34,266 bases of DNA from Sphingomonas prati. GTDB taxonomy: Bacteria > Pseudomonadota > Alphaproteobacteria > Sphingomonadales > Sphingomonadaceae. The position numbers were made by a program, and so were the translations under genes. Of the stretch, positions 20,816 through 29,687 are shown in pieces. Under the pieces are notes generated by a model that was not told the origin of the DNA, did no database searches, and worked only from the letters and a program-made list of their open reading frames with translations. Where the stretch lies: positions 1 to 34,266 of the forward strand of contig NZ_BMJP01000009.1 in assembly GCF_014643515.1 (NCBI RefSeq). Direction: 5' to 3'. The stretch's first letter is position 1, and each line of letters starts with the position of its first letter.

Positions 20816-21502
20816 TTGGCCGAAGGTGTTTCACGATCCGACCTCAAGCAGTATTTCGCCGATGCGCGAAGCTGGGACGAGGACCGCGCGCGGGCTGCAA
20901 TCAAATCGAAGCGGTTCGCCTACATCATTGCATCCGTGGGTGCTGCGACCGGTATCGCCGGCCTCGGCACTGTCGCCATGCTTGTGCCGCTCAAGCGGGT
21001 CGAGCTGGTCACGGTGCGCGTCAATCAAACTACGGGTGCGGTCGATGTCGAAACGGAGCTGACGGGCAAAAAGCCTATCGCTTACGATGAAGCTGTGACC
21101 AAGTATTTCCTCGCGAACTATGTTCGTATCCGGGAAAGCTGGAACCCGGCCTCTGCTCAAGAGGATTTCAACGCTGTTGCGATCCTTTCAACAACTCCAG
21201 AACAACAACGCTATAACGATCTATCCATCGCATCTAACCCGCGAAGTCCTCGGGCGCTGCTTGGCGAAAATGGTTACGCCAATGCTCGGGTGACGAACAT
21301 TTCGTTTATCAACAACCGTGTCGCTACGGTGCGTTTCACGCGCACAATCCAGACCCAAACGGAAGCGACCTCAACCGATTGGATCGCGACTGTGACGTTC
21401 AGTTACACCAATGCGCCAATGTCGGAGGGCGATCGGTATCGGAACCCGCTCGGCTTCCAAGTCGAGAACTTCCGTGCTGACCCCGTGGTGGCCGGACAAT
21501 GA
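20816..21502 (+). CDS. virB8: VirB8 assembly factor
   Basis: A 228-residue bitopic protein: a short cytoplasmic N-terminus with S-W-D-E-D-R-A, one membrane span (about 38-58), and the periplasmic VirB8 domain with Y-F-L-A-N-Y-V-R-I-R-E-S-W and N-P-L-G-F-Q-V at the end. It nucleates T4SS assembly. The TTG at 20816 follows GGGAG. The stop overlaps the virB9 ATG (ATGA). Confidence 0.95.
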   Translation: MAEGVSRSDLKQYFADARSWDEDRARAAIKSKRFAYIIASVGAATGIAGLGTVAMLVPLKRVELVTVRVNQTTGAVDVETELTGKKPIAYDEAVTKYFLANYVRIRESWNPASAQEDFNAVAILSTTPEQQRYNDLSIASNPRSPRALLGENGYANARVTNISFINNRVATVRFTRTIQTQTEATSTDWIATVTFSYTNAPMSEGDRYRNPLGFQVENFRADPVVAGQ

Positions 21503-22356
21503 GGGGCGTAGCTCTCGCCGCTCTGGCCCTGGGAATGATCGCATCCCCGGTGCTGGCCTCCGAAACCCCTCGCTCGGGCTACGCGGACTCCCGCGTTCGC
21601 TCCGTCGATTATGATCCGCAGCAAGTTTATCGGATCGTCGGCGTGTTCCGGACGGCAACGCAAGTGCTGTTCGGAAGCGATGAAACGATCATCAATGTGG
21701 CGGTCGGCGATAGCATCGCTTGGGAAGTCGTACCGCGCGACAACCTGATTTTCATCAAGCCTCGCGAGCGTGCCGGCCCGACGAACCTGATTGTCTCGAC
21801 GATGCACAACGGGGAACTCCGAAACTATACGTTCGAGCTGACGGCGCGCACCGGCTCGATCAAGGCCGGTGCCCGCGATACGTTCTTTCAAGTCCGCTTC
21901 CGGTATCCGGAAGATGAACGGTTGAAACAACAGCGGATGGAGGCGCTGCAAGCCGCGCTCCAGCTCGCCAAGATTCAGCAAACCGCCGTGAAAAGCGCGC
22001 TCGATCATGGCGTTCTGTCGGGGACGCGGAACCTCGCCTATTCGATTCAGGGGTCGTCCGACATTGCTCCCTCGGAAGTCTCCGACAACGGGCAATTCAC
22101 GGTCCTGCGCTTCCCGGCAAATCGGGAAGTGCCGGCGATCTACCTCGTGCGGCCGAATGGCGAAGAAACCCTCGTGCCGTTCGACGTGCGCGACGAGTTC
22201 GTGGTCGTCCACGCGGTAACGAGACAGCTCCGGCTCCGTCGCGGGCCGGAAGTCCTCTGCATCTACAACGAGGCTCCGCAAACCTACGGCCTCGATCACG
22301 GCACCGATACAGCGTCCCCCGTCGTGGAGCGGACCATGAAGGAGGAAGAACGGTGA
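21499..22356 (+). CDS. virB9: VirB9 outer-membrane core component
   Basis: A 285-residue protein with a signal peptide (about 1-21, ending V-L-A-S) and the VirB9/CagX domains. V-D-Y-D-P-Q-Q-V-Y-R-I is at the start of the mature protein. A C-terminal beta-rich part has R-G-P-E-V-L-C-I-Y-N-E. Cys near residue 254 may pair with VirB7. It overlaps virB8 and virB10 by four bases each, so translation of the core genes is coupled. Confidence 0.95.
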   Translation: MRGVALAALALGMIASPVLASETPRSGYADSRVRSVDYDPQQVYRIVGVFRTATQVLFGSDETIINVAVGDSIAWEVVPRDNLIFIKPRERAGPTNLIVSTMHNGELRNYTFELTARTGSIKAGARDTFFQVRFRYPEDERLKQQRMEALQAALQLAKIQQTAVKSALDHGVLSGTRNLAYSIQGSSDIAPSEVSDNGQFTVLRFPANREVPAIYLVRPNGEETLVPFDVRDEFVVVHAVTRQLRLRRGPEVLCIYNEAPQTYGLDHGTDTASPVVERTMKEEER

Positions 22357-23606
22357 GCACCATTCCGCCCGTCACCGATAGCGCCCCGATGGACTCGACG
22401 CCGCCGATCCGCGATCGGACGCCCGAAGCGTCGGAAGTCCAACGCGGCATCACGCCAGTTAGCCGGGTCCAAGCCAAGGGTAAGTTCGCGCCGCTTGCGG
22501 GCGGCGCTCTGGTCGTCGCTGCGCTTCTGTGGGTGAACCTCGGGGGCCGCGACGACACCGACAGCGGCAACACAATGGCGATGGCAGAAACCGCCCGGAA
22601 CCGGCCGAACGAAACCGCGCGCCAGGTGGCCGAGTATCAGCCCGGCCGCGTCCCGACGATCGCGACTGCTGCGCTCGATCCGAACGCGCCGTCCTTGGGC
22701 GCGACCAACCTCGCGCCCGGTACGCCGGGAACAACGACGCTTCCGAACGGACAGGTCGTTCCAGCCATCCAGCCCGGCGCGTATCCGGCAAACGGTCAAT
22801 CGGGCGGTGCGCGGCAAATGTCGCCAGCGCAAACCCTCGCGCAAGCCAGCCGCCGATCGCCGCTGCTGGTCTTCGGCGCTGGGGAAGATTCCGGGGCCGG
22901 ACAGCAAGGCGCGGCACCGGGGGGCAATGGTGCTGGCGGACAGCTCGGGGGCGTTCAGAACGTGTCGGCCGAACAGGAAGGGCCGGGCGAGCTGGACCGG
23001 CTGCGCCGTGCCTCTGCCATCGGTGAATCCCGTGCCACGATGATGCCAAGCCGCAATTACCTCATCACGGCCGGGACGCTGATCCCCTGCATCCTGCAAA
23101 CCGCGATGAACTCGACGCAGCCGGGCTATACCTCGTGCATCGTCCCGCGCGACGTGTTCAGCGAGAACGGCCGGGTCGTGCTGCTGGAAAAGGGAACGAA
23201 GGTTCTCGGGCAGTATCAGGGCGGACTCCAGCAAGGGCAAAACCGCCTTTTCGTGGTCTGGACCCGTGCGACGACGCCTCGCGGCGTGGCGATCGAACTC
23301 GGCTCGCCCGCGTCTGACGCTCTCGGCCGTGCCGGCATGGCTGGCGGGGTCGATACGTTCTTTTGGGCGCGGTTCGGCGGGGCGCTCATGCTCTCGCTGA
23401 TCGATGCGGGCGGACAGGCCGCGTCGAACGCGGTGGCGAGCAGCGGTAGCTACAATGTCTCCCAACCGTCGAACGCGGCCGGGCAATCGCTCCAGCAATC
23501 GCAGAATATCCGGCCGGTGCTGACCAAAAATCAGGGCGAGGAAGTCGGCATTTTCGTCGCGAAGGATTTCAATTTCTCCGACGTGTACGGGCTTGCCATC
23601 AAGTGA
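22353..23606 (+). CDS. virB10: VirB10 energy-sensing core protein
   Basis: A 417-residue protein: a cytoplasmic Pro/charged N-terminus, one span (about 48-64), a long Pro/Gly/Gln-rich periplasmic linker (about 70-210), and the TrbI/VirB10 C-terminal domain. That domain contains L-I-T-A-G-T-L-I-P-C-I-L-Q-T-A and N-G-R-V-V-L-L-E-K-G. It spans both membranes and gates the channel. It has GTG starts and ends with four-base overlaps. No damage is seen. Confidence 0.95.
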   Translation: MSTIPPVTDSAPMDSTPPIRDRTPEASEVQRGITPVSRVQAKGKFAPLAGGALVVAALLWVNLGGRDDTDSGNTMAMAETARNRPNETARQVAEYQPGRVPTIATAALDPNAPSLGATNLAPGTPGTTTLPNGQVVPAIQPGAYPANGQSGGARQMSPAQTLAQASRRSPLLVFGAGEDSGAGQQGAAPGGNGAGGQLGGVQNVSAEQEGPGELDRLRRASAIGESRATMMPSRNYLITAGTLIPCILQTAMNSTQPGYTSCIVPRDVFSENGRVVLLEKGTKVLGQYQGGLQQGQNRLFVVWTRATTPRGVAIELGSPASDALGRAGMAGGVDTFFWARFGGALMLSLIDAGGQAASNAVASSGSYNVSQPSNAAGQSLQQSQNIRPVLTKNQGEEVGIFVAKDFNFSDVYGLAIK

Positions 23607-24610
23607 CGACATTCAACGGCATCCTCGATCATCACATGGAACCGCTCCGCGCTCTTCTGGAGCCGGCCGATGTGACCGAGCTTGTCATCAACCGCCCGTT
23701 TGAAGTGGGCATAGAACGGCGCGGCGGGTGGGTGTGGCATGATGTTCCGGAGCTTAGTTTCGACTGGCTCATGACGCTTGCTAGGTCCGCCGCCGCCGTC
23801 ACCAAACAGGATATCTCTCCCTCGTCGCCGATCTGCTCCACCGTTCTCCCAACCGGGGAACGGTGCCAATTCCTGATCCCGCCGGCAACGCTCGACGGGA
23901 TCGTTTCTGCGACGCTCCGGAAGCCTTCGACGGTTTCGATGGACGTTGACGCGCTGATAGAGGGCGGAGTGTTTGACGACACGGAAGCCGCCTCGCGCGC
24001 CATTTCCCCAACCGATTTGGAGCTGAAAGGCTTGCTCGATGCAAGGGACTGGCGGGGCTTCCTCAAGCTCGCCGTCGTAAGCCGCAAAAACATCCTGATT
24101 AGCGGCGCAACCGCCTCCGGTAAGACCACGATATCAAAGGCGCTGATCCGGATGATACCGGAACACGAACGGCTGCTGACGATCGAAGATGCGCGCGAAT
24201 TGACCATGCCGCATAAGAACGTCGTGCATATGATGTACGCGAAGGACGGGCAAAGCCTCGCCAAGATCGGGCCGAAAGACTTGCTCGAAAGCGCGCTCCG
24301 TATGCGGCCCGATCGCATCCTGCTCCAAGAGCTGCGCGACGGCACCGCCTTTTTCTATCTACGCAACGTGAACTCGGGTCATCCCGGCTCGATCACAACC
24401 GTCCATGCCAGCTCGGCCGAAGGCGCGTTTGAACAGCTAACCTTGCTCGTGAAGGAATCGGAAGGCGGGCGCGATCTTGCCCGCGACGATATCCGGGGAT
24501 TGCTCCGCAGTCTGATCGATGTGGTTATTCAGGCGCAAAAGGTCGCCGGCCGGTGGAAAGTGAAGGAGATATTCTTTGATCCGTATATGGGGGAAAAGTC
24601 CGGCGACTAA
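23603..24610 (+). CDS. virB11: VirB11 traffic ATPase
   Basis: A 335-residue hexameric ATPase of the VirB11/GspE family. Walker A G-A-T-A-S-G-K-T lies at about 168-175. The Asp box I-E-D-A-R-E-L follows, Walker B is near L-L-Q-E-L-R-D-G, and the His box is G-H-P-G-S-I-T-T-V-H-A. It switches the system between pilus assembly and DNA transfer. The GTG at 23603 overlaps the virB10 stop. Its last 35 bases overlap virD4. Confidence 0.96.
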   Translation: MTTFNGILDHHMEPLRALLEPADVTELVINRPFEVGIERRGGWVWHDVPELSFDWLMTLARSAAAVTKQDISPSSPICSTVLPTGERCQFLIPPATLDGIVSATLRKPSTVSMDVDALIEGGVFDDTEAASRAISPTDLELKGLLDARDWRGFLKLAVVSRKNILISGATASGKTTISKALIRMIPEHERLLTIEDARELTMPHKNVVHMMYAKDGQSLAKIGPKDLLESALRMRPDRILLQELRDGTAFFYLRNVNSGHPGSITTVHASSAEGAFEQLTLLVKESEGGRDLARDDIRGLLRSLIDVVIQAQKVAGRWKVKEIFFDPYMGEKSGD

Positions 24611-26534
24611 GACGGCTGTTGTCGTCTGCGCCGTGATCGTCTTCGTCGCACTGGCTTCTGTCATTGCGGTATTCATTGCGCTGGCCGCATTGAAGCAACT
24701 CAATTCGCATATCAGCATTACCGCGATACCTAGCTTCGTCTGGTACTACCGATATGATCCCATGCTGCAAATGTGGTTCGGGCGGGGCTTCTTCCTTGCC
24801 TCGCTGCTGCTCGGCCTCGCCGCGCTGGTCATGTTCAAAAACTCCAAGTCGCTGCATGGCGAAGCACGCTTTGCCAATGCCAAGGAGATTGAGGCGGCCG
24901 GGCTGCGATCGGATAACGGCATCCTGCTCGGCAAGTTCGCCGGCCGCTGGTTGACTACCAATGCGGAAGCGCACGTCCTGCTAGAGGCTCCCACGGGCGC
25001 GGGTAAGGGCGTCGGTATCGTAATCCCCAACCTTCTGAATTGGGCCGGGTCGGTGGTCTGCCTCGACATGAAGCAAGAGAATTACATCAAGACGGCCGGC
25101 TTTCGCGCGAAACATGGTCAGTCGGTATTCCTGTTCGATCCGGTCAACCGGGAAGGTCTGACGGCTTGCTATAATCCGATCGGCTACATCGATCGGAACG
25201 ATACCGTCCAGGTCGTCGACGAATTGCAGAAAATCGGGGCGATGCTTTTCCCCGCGCCGGAAAAGGGCGATCCTTTTTGGTCGGAAGCCGCACGAACCGC
25301 CTTTGTCGGCGTCGGTGCATGGTTGGCCGCGACGCCAACGCTGCCGTTCACGATTGGGGAAATCTATCGCAGCATCAATACCGGCGATCCTAAAACGCGG
25401 TTCGCACAAGAGATTGTCGATCGGCAAGAGGCCGGAAAACCTCTCTCGATCGCGTGCGTAACGGCGCTGTCAGACTTTACCTCCGCCTCGGACAATACCT
25501 TTGGGGGTATCAAGCAAAGCGTTACGACTAAGCTCGGCCTTTGGCTCAATCCTTATATCGATAAGGCGACCGCCACGAGTGACTTTGATCTGCGCGAGCT
25601 GCGCCTAAAGCCTATGTCGATCTATCTCGGTGCGACGGCGAACAACATCGATCGCCTCGAGCCGCTCTACAATCTGATCTTTCAACAGATTGTCGATCTG
25701 AATACGGACTCGAATATCGGGGAGTTCGATCCCAAGACGCAACATCGCTGTTTGATCCTTCTCGACGAGTTCGCCAAGCTCGGTCGCGTGCCGGTCATCG
25801 TATCGGCAATTTCGTTCGTTCGGAGCTACGGTCTGAACCTGCTCATCGTGGTTCAAAACAAAGCGCAGCTAAAGGACGGCGCGGACGAAATCAGCGCCAA
25901 TAGCGACGTAACGGTGATCTACACCCCCAAGGAGTTTAAGGACGCCAAGGACATATCCGATCGGCTCGGAACGCATGGGCTGGGCGCGAAGTCAAAGAGC
26001 CGGGGTGGATCGCTGTTCGGGCAATCGAACAATAGCGTTTCGGAAAGCGAACATGCTCGCGCGCTCATGATGCCGCAGGAAGTTCTAACCATGCCGCTTG
26101 AGGAAATCCTGATCTTCAAACGTGGCGTGCTGCCGATCAAGGCAACGAAGCTCATCTATTACAAGATGGAAGAGTTTGTGACGCGACTGCTTCCCGCGCC
26201 AAAGGTTGAGGCCAGCGACGCTGCCGCGCTGCCGCCTCCTAGCTGGGTGGATAAGGCTCCCCGCGACGCTGGGGCTATTATGCCGTCAACGGCCCCGCAA
26301 GCGGCTCCAGACGATGCCGCGCAAGCTGCTGAACCTGAACTGCCTCTGCTCGCACCTCGCGAGCTGACGGACGAGGAAATAGAAGGTCCGGCGCTGCTCG
26401 ATCCCAAGGCGCTAATCTTGGGCGAGCTAGATCCTCTCGCGGCGATCGAACGGGGAGACGAACCCGTCGTCGCCGTTTCGTCGTGGCTGAATCAAATGCT
26501 CCACCCCGAAGAACGCGAGCGGGACGCCGCATAA
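24576..26534 (+). CDS. virD4: VirD4/TraG coupling protein
   Basis: A 652-residue ATPase that brings the relaxase-DNA complex to the channel. Two membrane spans (about 10-35 and 72-90) precede Walker A (A-P-T-G-A-G-K-G, about 138-145). Walker B is L-I-L-L-D-E-F-A-K-L (about 390-400), and the V-V-Q-N-K-A-Q-L region follows. The TTG at 24576 lies 6 bases after AAGGAGA, inside virB11, so the two are coupled. The C-terminal 110 residues are acidic and Ala/Pro-rich, possibly for relaxosome contact. Confidence 0.95.
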   Translation: MIRIWGKSPATKTAVVVCAVIVFVALASVIAVFIALAALKQLNSHISITAIPSFVWYYRYDPMLQMWFGRGFFLASLLLGLAALVMFKNSKSLHGEARFANAKEIEAAGLRSDNGILLGKFAGRWLTTNAEAHVLLEAPTGAGKGVGIVIPNLLNWAGSVVCLDMKQENYIKTAGFRAKHGQSVFLFDPVNREGLTACYNPIGYIDRNDTVQVVDELQKIGAMLFPAPEKGDPFWSEAARTAFVGVGAWLAATPTLPFTIGEIYRSINTGDPKTRFAQEIVDRQEAGKPLSIACVTALSDFTSASDNTFGGIKQSVTTKLGLWLNPYIDKATATSDFDLRELRLKPMSIYLGATANNIDRLEPLYNLIFQQIVDLNTDSNIGEFDPKTQHRCLILLDEFAKLGRVPVIVSAISFVRSYGLNLLIVVQNKAQLKDGADEISANSDVTVIYTPKEFKDAKDISDRLGTHGLGAKSKSRGGSLFGQSNNSVSESEHARALMMPQEVLTMPLEEILIFKRGVLPIKATKLIYYKMEEFVTRLLPAPKVEASDAAALPPPSWVDKAPRDAGAIMPSTAPQAAPDDAAQAAEPELPLLAPRELTDEEIEGPALLDPKALILGELDPLAAIERGDEPVVAVSSWLNQMLHPEERERDAA

Positions 26535-26552
26535 CCCCAAAGGAGGAAGCCG

Positions 26553-29500
26553 ATGGCCGATCGCCAATATCTCTCGGTCCCCTATGCCGAACGGGACGAA
26601 GCTAAGGCCGCTGGGGCGCGCTGGGATAAGACCGCTAAGCAATGGTATGTCGGCCCTAAAGCCGATGCGGAGGCGATGGTTGCGCGCTGGCGCCAACGGC
26701 CTCGCGCGGAGCTGTCGGAAGCCGATATCAGGGCGTCCTTTGCAAGTGCGATGCGCGACCTCGGGCTGAACCCTACCGGGCAACACCCGATTATGGACGG
26801 GAAGCCGCATCGCGTTCCTATCGAAGGGGAAAAGGGCGGTCGGGTATCCGGCCGCTATGTCGGTTATCTCGACGGCCATCCTGCCGGTCATATCAAGAAT
26901 TACAAATCGGGCGTGGATACGCCGTGGAAGCTGGAAGGCGTGACGATCGCGCCGGAAGAGTCCGCCCGGATGCGTGCCGAGTTTGAAGCCAAGTCGGAAG
27001 CACGGGCGGCGGAACGTGCCGCGACATTCGATGCAACCGCGCGTCGGGTTGCACGCCATACCGAACGCCTCCTGCCGCTCGTCCAGCCGACGCCGTACAT
27101 GGTGGCAAAGGGCATTTCCCCCGCAGAAGGCGCGCTAACCGATCGCGACGGACAAACGACATACCTCCCGGCGATCGACACCGCCGGGCGGCAATGGACG
27201 ATGCAATATATCCGCGACGATGGATCGAAGCGGTTCGCGAAAGACAGCCTCAAGGAAGGCAATTTCCACATCGCGGGGGGCAATCTGGAAACGCTCGCGA
27301 AAGCCCCTGTCATCATCATTGGCGAGGGTTATGCGACGGTTCGCACGGTCGGCGATGAAGTCGGCCACGCGACCGTCGCCGCGTTCGATTCCGGCAATCT
27401 CCAAGCCGTCGCCGTCGCGCTGCACAACAAGTTCCCTGATAAGCCTATCCTGATCGTCGGTGATGACGATCGCGCGGAAGAGCTGAAAGGTCGGCCGAAC
27501 CCCGGCAAGGAAAAGGCGCTTGCTGCCGCGTCGGCCGTTGATGGCCTCGCCGTGTTTCCCGTGTTCGGGAAAGAGCGCGACGCGGACCCCGGCGCATATA
27601 GCGACTTCAACGATTTGAAGATGAAAAGCCCTGACGGGCATGTCGCCACCTCTCTCCAGATAGCGGAAGCCGTTCGCGACGTGGTTTTCGCCCACGCCGA
27701 ACGCGACCGCCTTCAACGCGAAACAGACGCCACAAAGGATCGCCCTATGCCTGACAACACCAACGCGGAACCGGATCGCGATGCACAGCGGACCCCGCCT
27801 GTCGCGCCGGTTTCGGAACGTCCGGACGCTGCTCGATCTGCGCCGGAACCCGCACCCGTGAAGCCTGACGCCGATCGGGAAAGTTCGTCCGGACGAACTT
27901 TTCCGGAAGGCGCTGCACTCGCCGCGCAACCGGATCGCGCATCCGAACCGGCTCCCCAAGCCGCACCCGCACGCAAAGCAGCCGATGACGAAAAGGGCCG
28001 GTCGGACAACGACGCGCCAACGCCAGCCAACGAAAACACCATCGGTCCCGTCCCGGCCGAAAGCACGCGCGACCGTGTTCCCGGCGCTGCTGCTGCCGGC
28101 GTCGCCGCGATCGATCGCGATAGCCGGGTTGATCCTGATCGGCCCGCCGCCCCTAGCCGGGATGCACCTAGCGAGCCGGAACGTGCCGACACTCCCGCCG
28201 CCAAAAAGCGCGAAGCCTCGCTAGAAGCTGGGGACGTGCCGGAAGAGATTGCGCGCCGCTACTATGTCCAGAAATCGAAATGGTCGGGCGAGCCGGGCTT
28301 CTACGAGTCCAGCACGGCAACCGATCCCGCCTTTCGGGATCAGGGCGGAAAGCTGGTCGCCACGACGGACAGCCCGGCAACCGCGCGCGATCTCGTCGCC
28401 GTTGCCGAGCATCGCGGCTGGGGCGAAATCCAAGTCAGCGGCACCGATGCCTTCAAGCGCGAAATCTGGTTGCAGGCGATGCAAAAGGATATCGCGGTTC
28501 GCGGGTTCAAGCCTTCGGAGCGCGACCTACAGGAATTGAGCCGCCTTCGCGAAGCTGCCGCCGATCGCCTCAACAATACCGTCGTGCCGGTGGAACGTGG
28601 CGGTCCTGATCGTGCATCCGCTCGCGCGCCGGATGCCGGCGATCGTGTGCCAGGTGCGAACGTCGCCGATCGCGCGGCCGGTGCTGGCGCTGCCGATCGC
28701 GGACCTGATTTCAAGGATGGCGTTCGCGGGAAGCTGATCGAAACCGGTCGGGCGGAGTTCAAGGCGGGTGATCCGTCCAGCTCGTCACCCTATGCTGAAA
28801 TCGAACTTGGCAACGGTGATCGCAAACGCGCGTGGGGGATCGGTATCCCCGATGCGCTCGCTCGATCGGGCGTCGCCGTCGGGGATGACGTGGTTGTTCA
28901 GCGCCTCGGCCGCGAAACCGTTCAGGTGCCGCAACGGGTTCAGGATAAAGAGACGGGGGAATGGTCGACCAAAACGGTTGAGGCTCAACGCAACCGCTGG
29001 TCCGTCGAACAGGCGGAGCCGGATCGCCAGCAAAGCCGCGATCGTGCCGCCAATGATCGCGCGGCACCGTCGGCCGAAAGCCGCAATCCTGATCCGGCTC
29101 AATCCCGCGCCCCTGCCGACGCTGCCGATCGCCGCGCTGCTCGAGCGCCGCAACGTGAAGCTGTCGCCGATCGCGACGGCGCTTCTCGCCAGCGCGACGC
29201 CGCCCCTGCCGAACGTCAATATCTCGCCGTCCCCTACAAGGATCGGCAAGCGGCCAAGGATGCGGGCGCACGGTGGGACGGAGCGGAAAAGCGTTGGTAT
29301 GTCGGCGAACGTGCGGACCCGGCCAAGCTGGAACGCTTCGCCGTCCGCGATCAGGTTTCCGATCGCGAAACCAAACTGATCGGTGCCGATCGCACCGCTC
29401 GGGCGCAAATGAAGGTGATCGAAAGCGTCGTGGGAAAGGCGCTCGCCGATAACCCGGACGCCGCCCGTAAGATGCTCTCGACTGCGAGGGCGCAGCTCGC

Positions 29501-29684
29501 CGATCGCGTCGAACAGGGAAGCGCGATCCGTGTCCCGCAAGTCCGCGGTGGTCCGGATCGATCGCAAAGCCAGCCCTCCGCCGCGGCTCCACGCCAACCC
29601 GGGGCGGGTCGTGCTGCCGGCGATGCTCCGCCAGCTCCGCCAACCCCGCGCCGTGAACCGCCCCAACGCTCGCGGGGCCGATAA
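26553..29684 (+). CDS. traC: TraC-like primase, multidomain (1043 aa)
   Basis: This long protein begins with a DUF5710 unit (about 3-48: Y-L-S-V-P-Y, A-G-A-R-W-D, Q-W-Y-V-G). A primase/Toprim region follows, with I-I-I-G-E-G-Y-A-T (Glu near 259) and V-G-D-D-D (about 302-306), then S-D-F-N-D-L. After a disordered linker an LPD7-like domain appears (about 567-665: R-R-Y-Y-V-Q-K, G-W-G-E-I-Q-V-S-G). An OB-like segment comes next, and a second DUF5710 unit (about 887-932) repeats Y-L-A-V-P-Y, A-G-A-R-W-D, R-W-Y-V-G. It should prime the transferred strand and, like TraC of RK2, may be exported. Palindrome copy 5 lies in the linker. AAAGGAGG precedes the ATG. Confidence 0.88.
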   Translation: MADRQYLSVPYAERDEAKAAGARWDKTAKQWYVGPKADAEAMVARWRQRPRAELSEADIRASFASAMRDLGLNPTGQHPIMDGKPHRVPIEGEKGGRVSGRYVGYLDGHPAGHIKNYKSGVDTPWKLEGVTIAPEESARMRAEFEAKSEARAAERAATFDATARRVARHTERLLPLVQPTPYMVAKGISPAEGALTDRDGQTTYLPAIDTAGRQWTMQYIRDDGSKRFAKDSLKEGNFHIAGGNLETLAKAPVIIIGEGYATVRTVGDEVGHATVAAFDSGNLQAVAVALHNKFPDKPILIVGDDDRAEELKGRPNPGKEKALAAASAVDGLAVFPVFGKERDADPGAYSDFNDLKMKSPDGHVATSLQIAEAVRDVVFAHAERDRLQRETDATKDRPMPDNTNAEPDRDAQRTPPVAPVSERPDAARSAPEPAPVKPDADRESSSGRTFPEGAALAAQPDRASEPAPQAAPARKAADDEKGRSDNDAPTPANENTIGPVPAESTRDRVPGAAAAGVAAIDRDSRVDPDRPAAPSRDAPSEPERADTPAAKKREASLEAGDVPEEIARRYYVQKSKWSGEPGFYESSTATDPAFRDQGGKLVATTDSPATARDLVAVAEHRGWGEIQVSGTDAFKREIWLQAMQKDIAVRGFKPSERDLQELSRLREAAADRLNNTVVPVERGGPDRASARAPDAGDRVPGANVADRAAGAGAADRGPDFKDGVRGKLIETGRAEFKAGDPSSSSPYAEIELGNGDRKRAWGIGIPDALARSGVAVGDDVVVQRLGRETVQVPQRVQDKETGEWSTKTVEAQRNRWSVEQAEPDRQQSRDRAANDRAAPSAESRNPDPAQSRAPADAADRRAARAPQREAVADRDGASRQRDAAPAERQYLAVPYKDRQAAKDAGARWDGAEKRWYVGERADPAKLERFAVRDQVSDRETKLIGADRTARAQMKVIESVVGKALADNPDAARKMLSTARAQLADRVEQGSAIRVPQVRGGPDRSQSQPSAAAPRQPGAGRAAGDAPPAPPTPRREPPQRSRGR
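27880..27901. promoter_or_regulatory. Palindrome copy 5, inside the primase gene
   Basis: A perfect 22-bp palindrome (AAA, core GTTCGTCCGGACGAAC, TTT) within the disordered linker of the primase, coding S-S-S-G-R-T-F, the same residues as at copy 3 in parB. The 10-bp centre CGTCCGGACG occurs alone again about 60 bp upstream (27819-27828). It lies far from any promoter, so a centromere or DNA-organising role is more likely than repression. Confidence 0.7.
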
Positions 29685-29687
29685 GCG

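Noticed and set aside
27819-27828. Sixth copy of the palindrome (CGTCCGGACG near 27819)
   Set aside because: Only the central 10 bp match; the outer GTT/AAC and A/T flanks are missing, so it is not counted as a full site.
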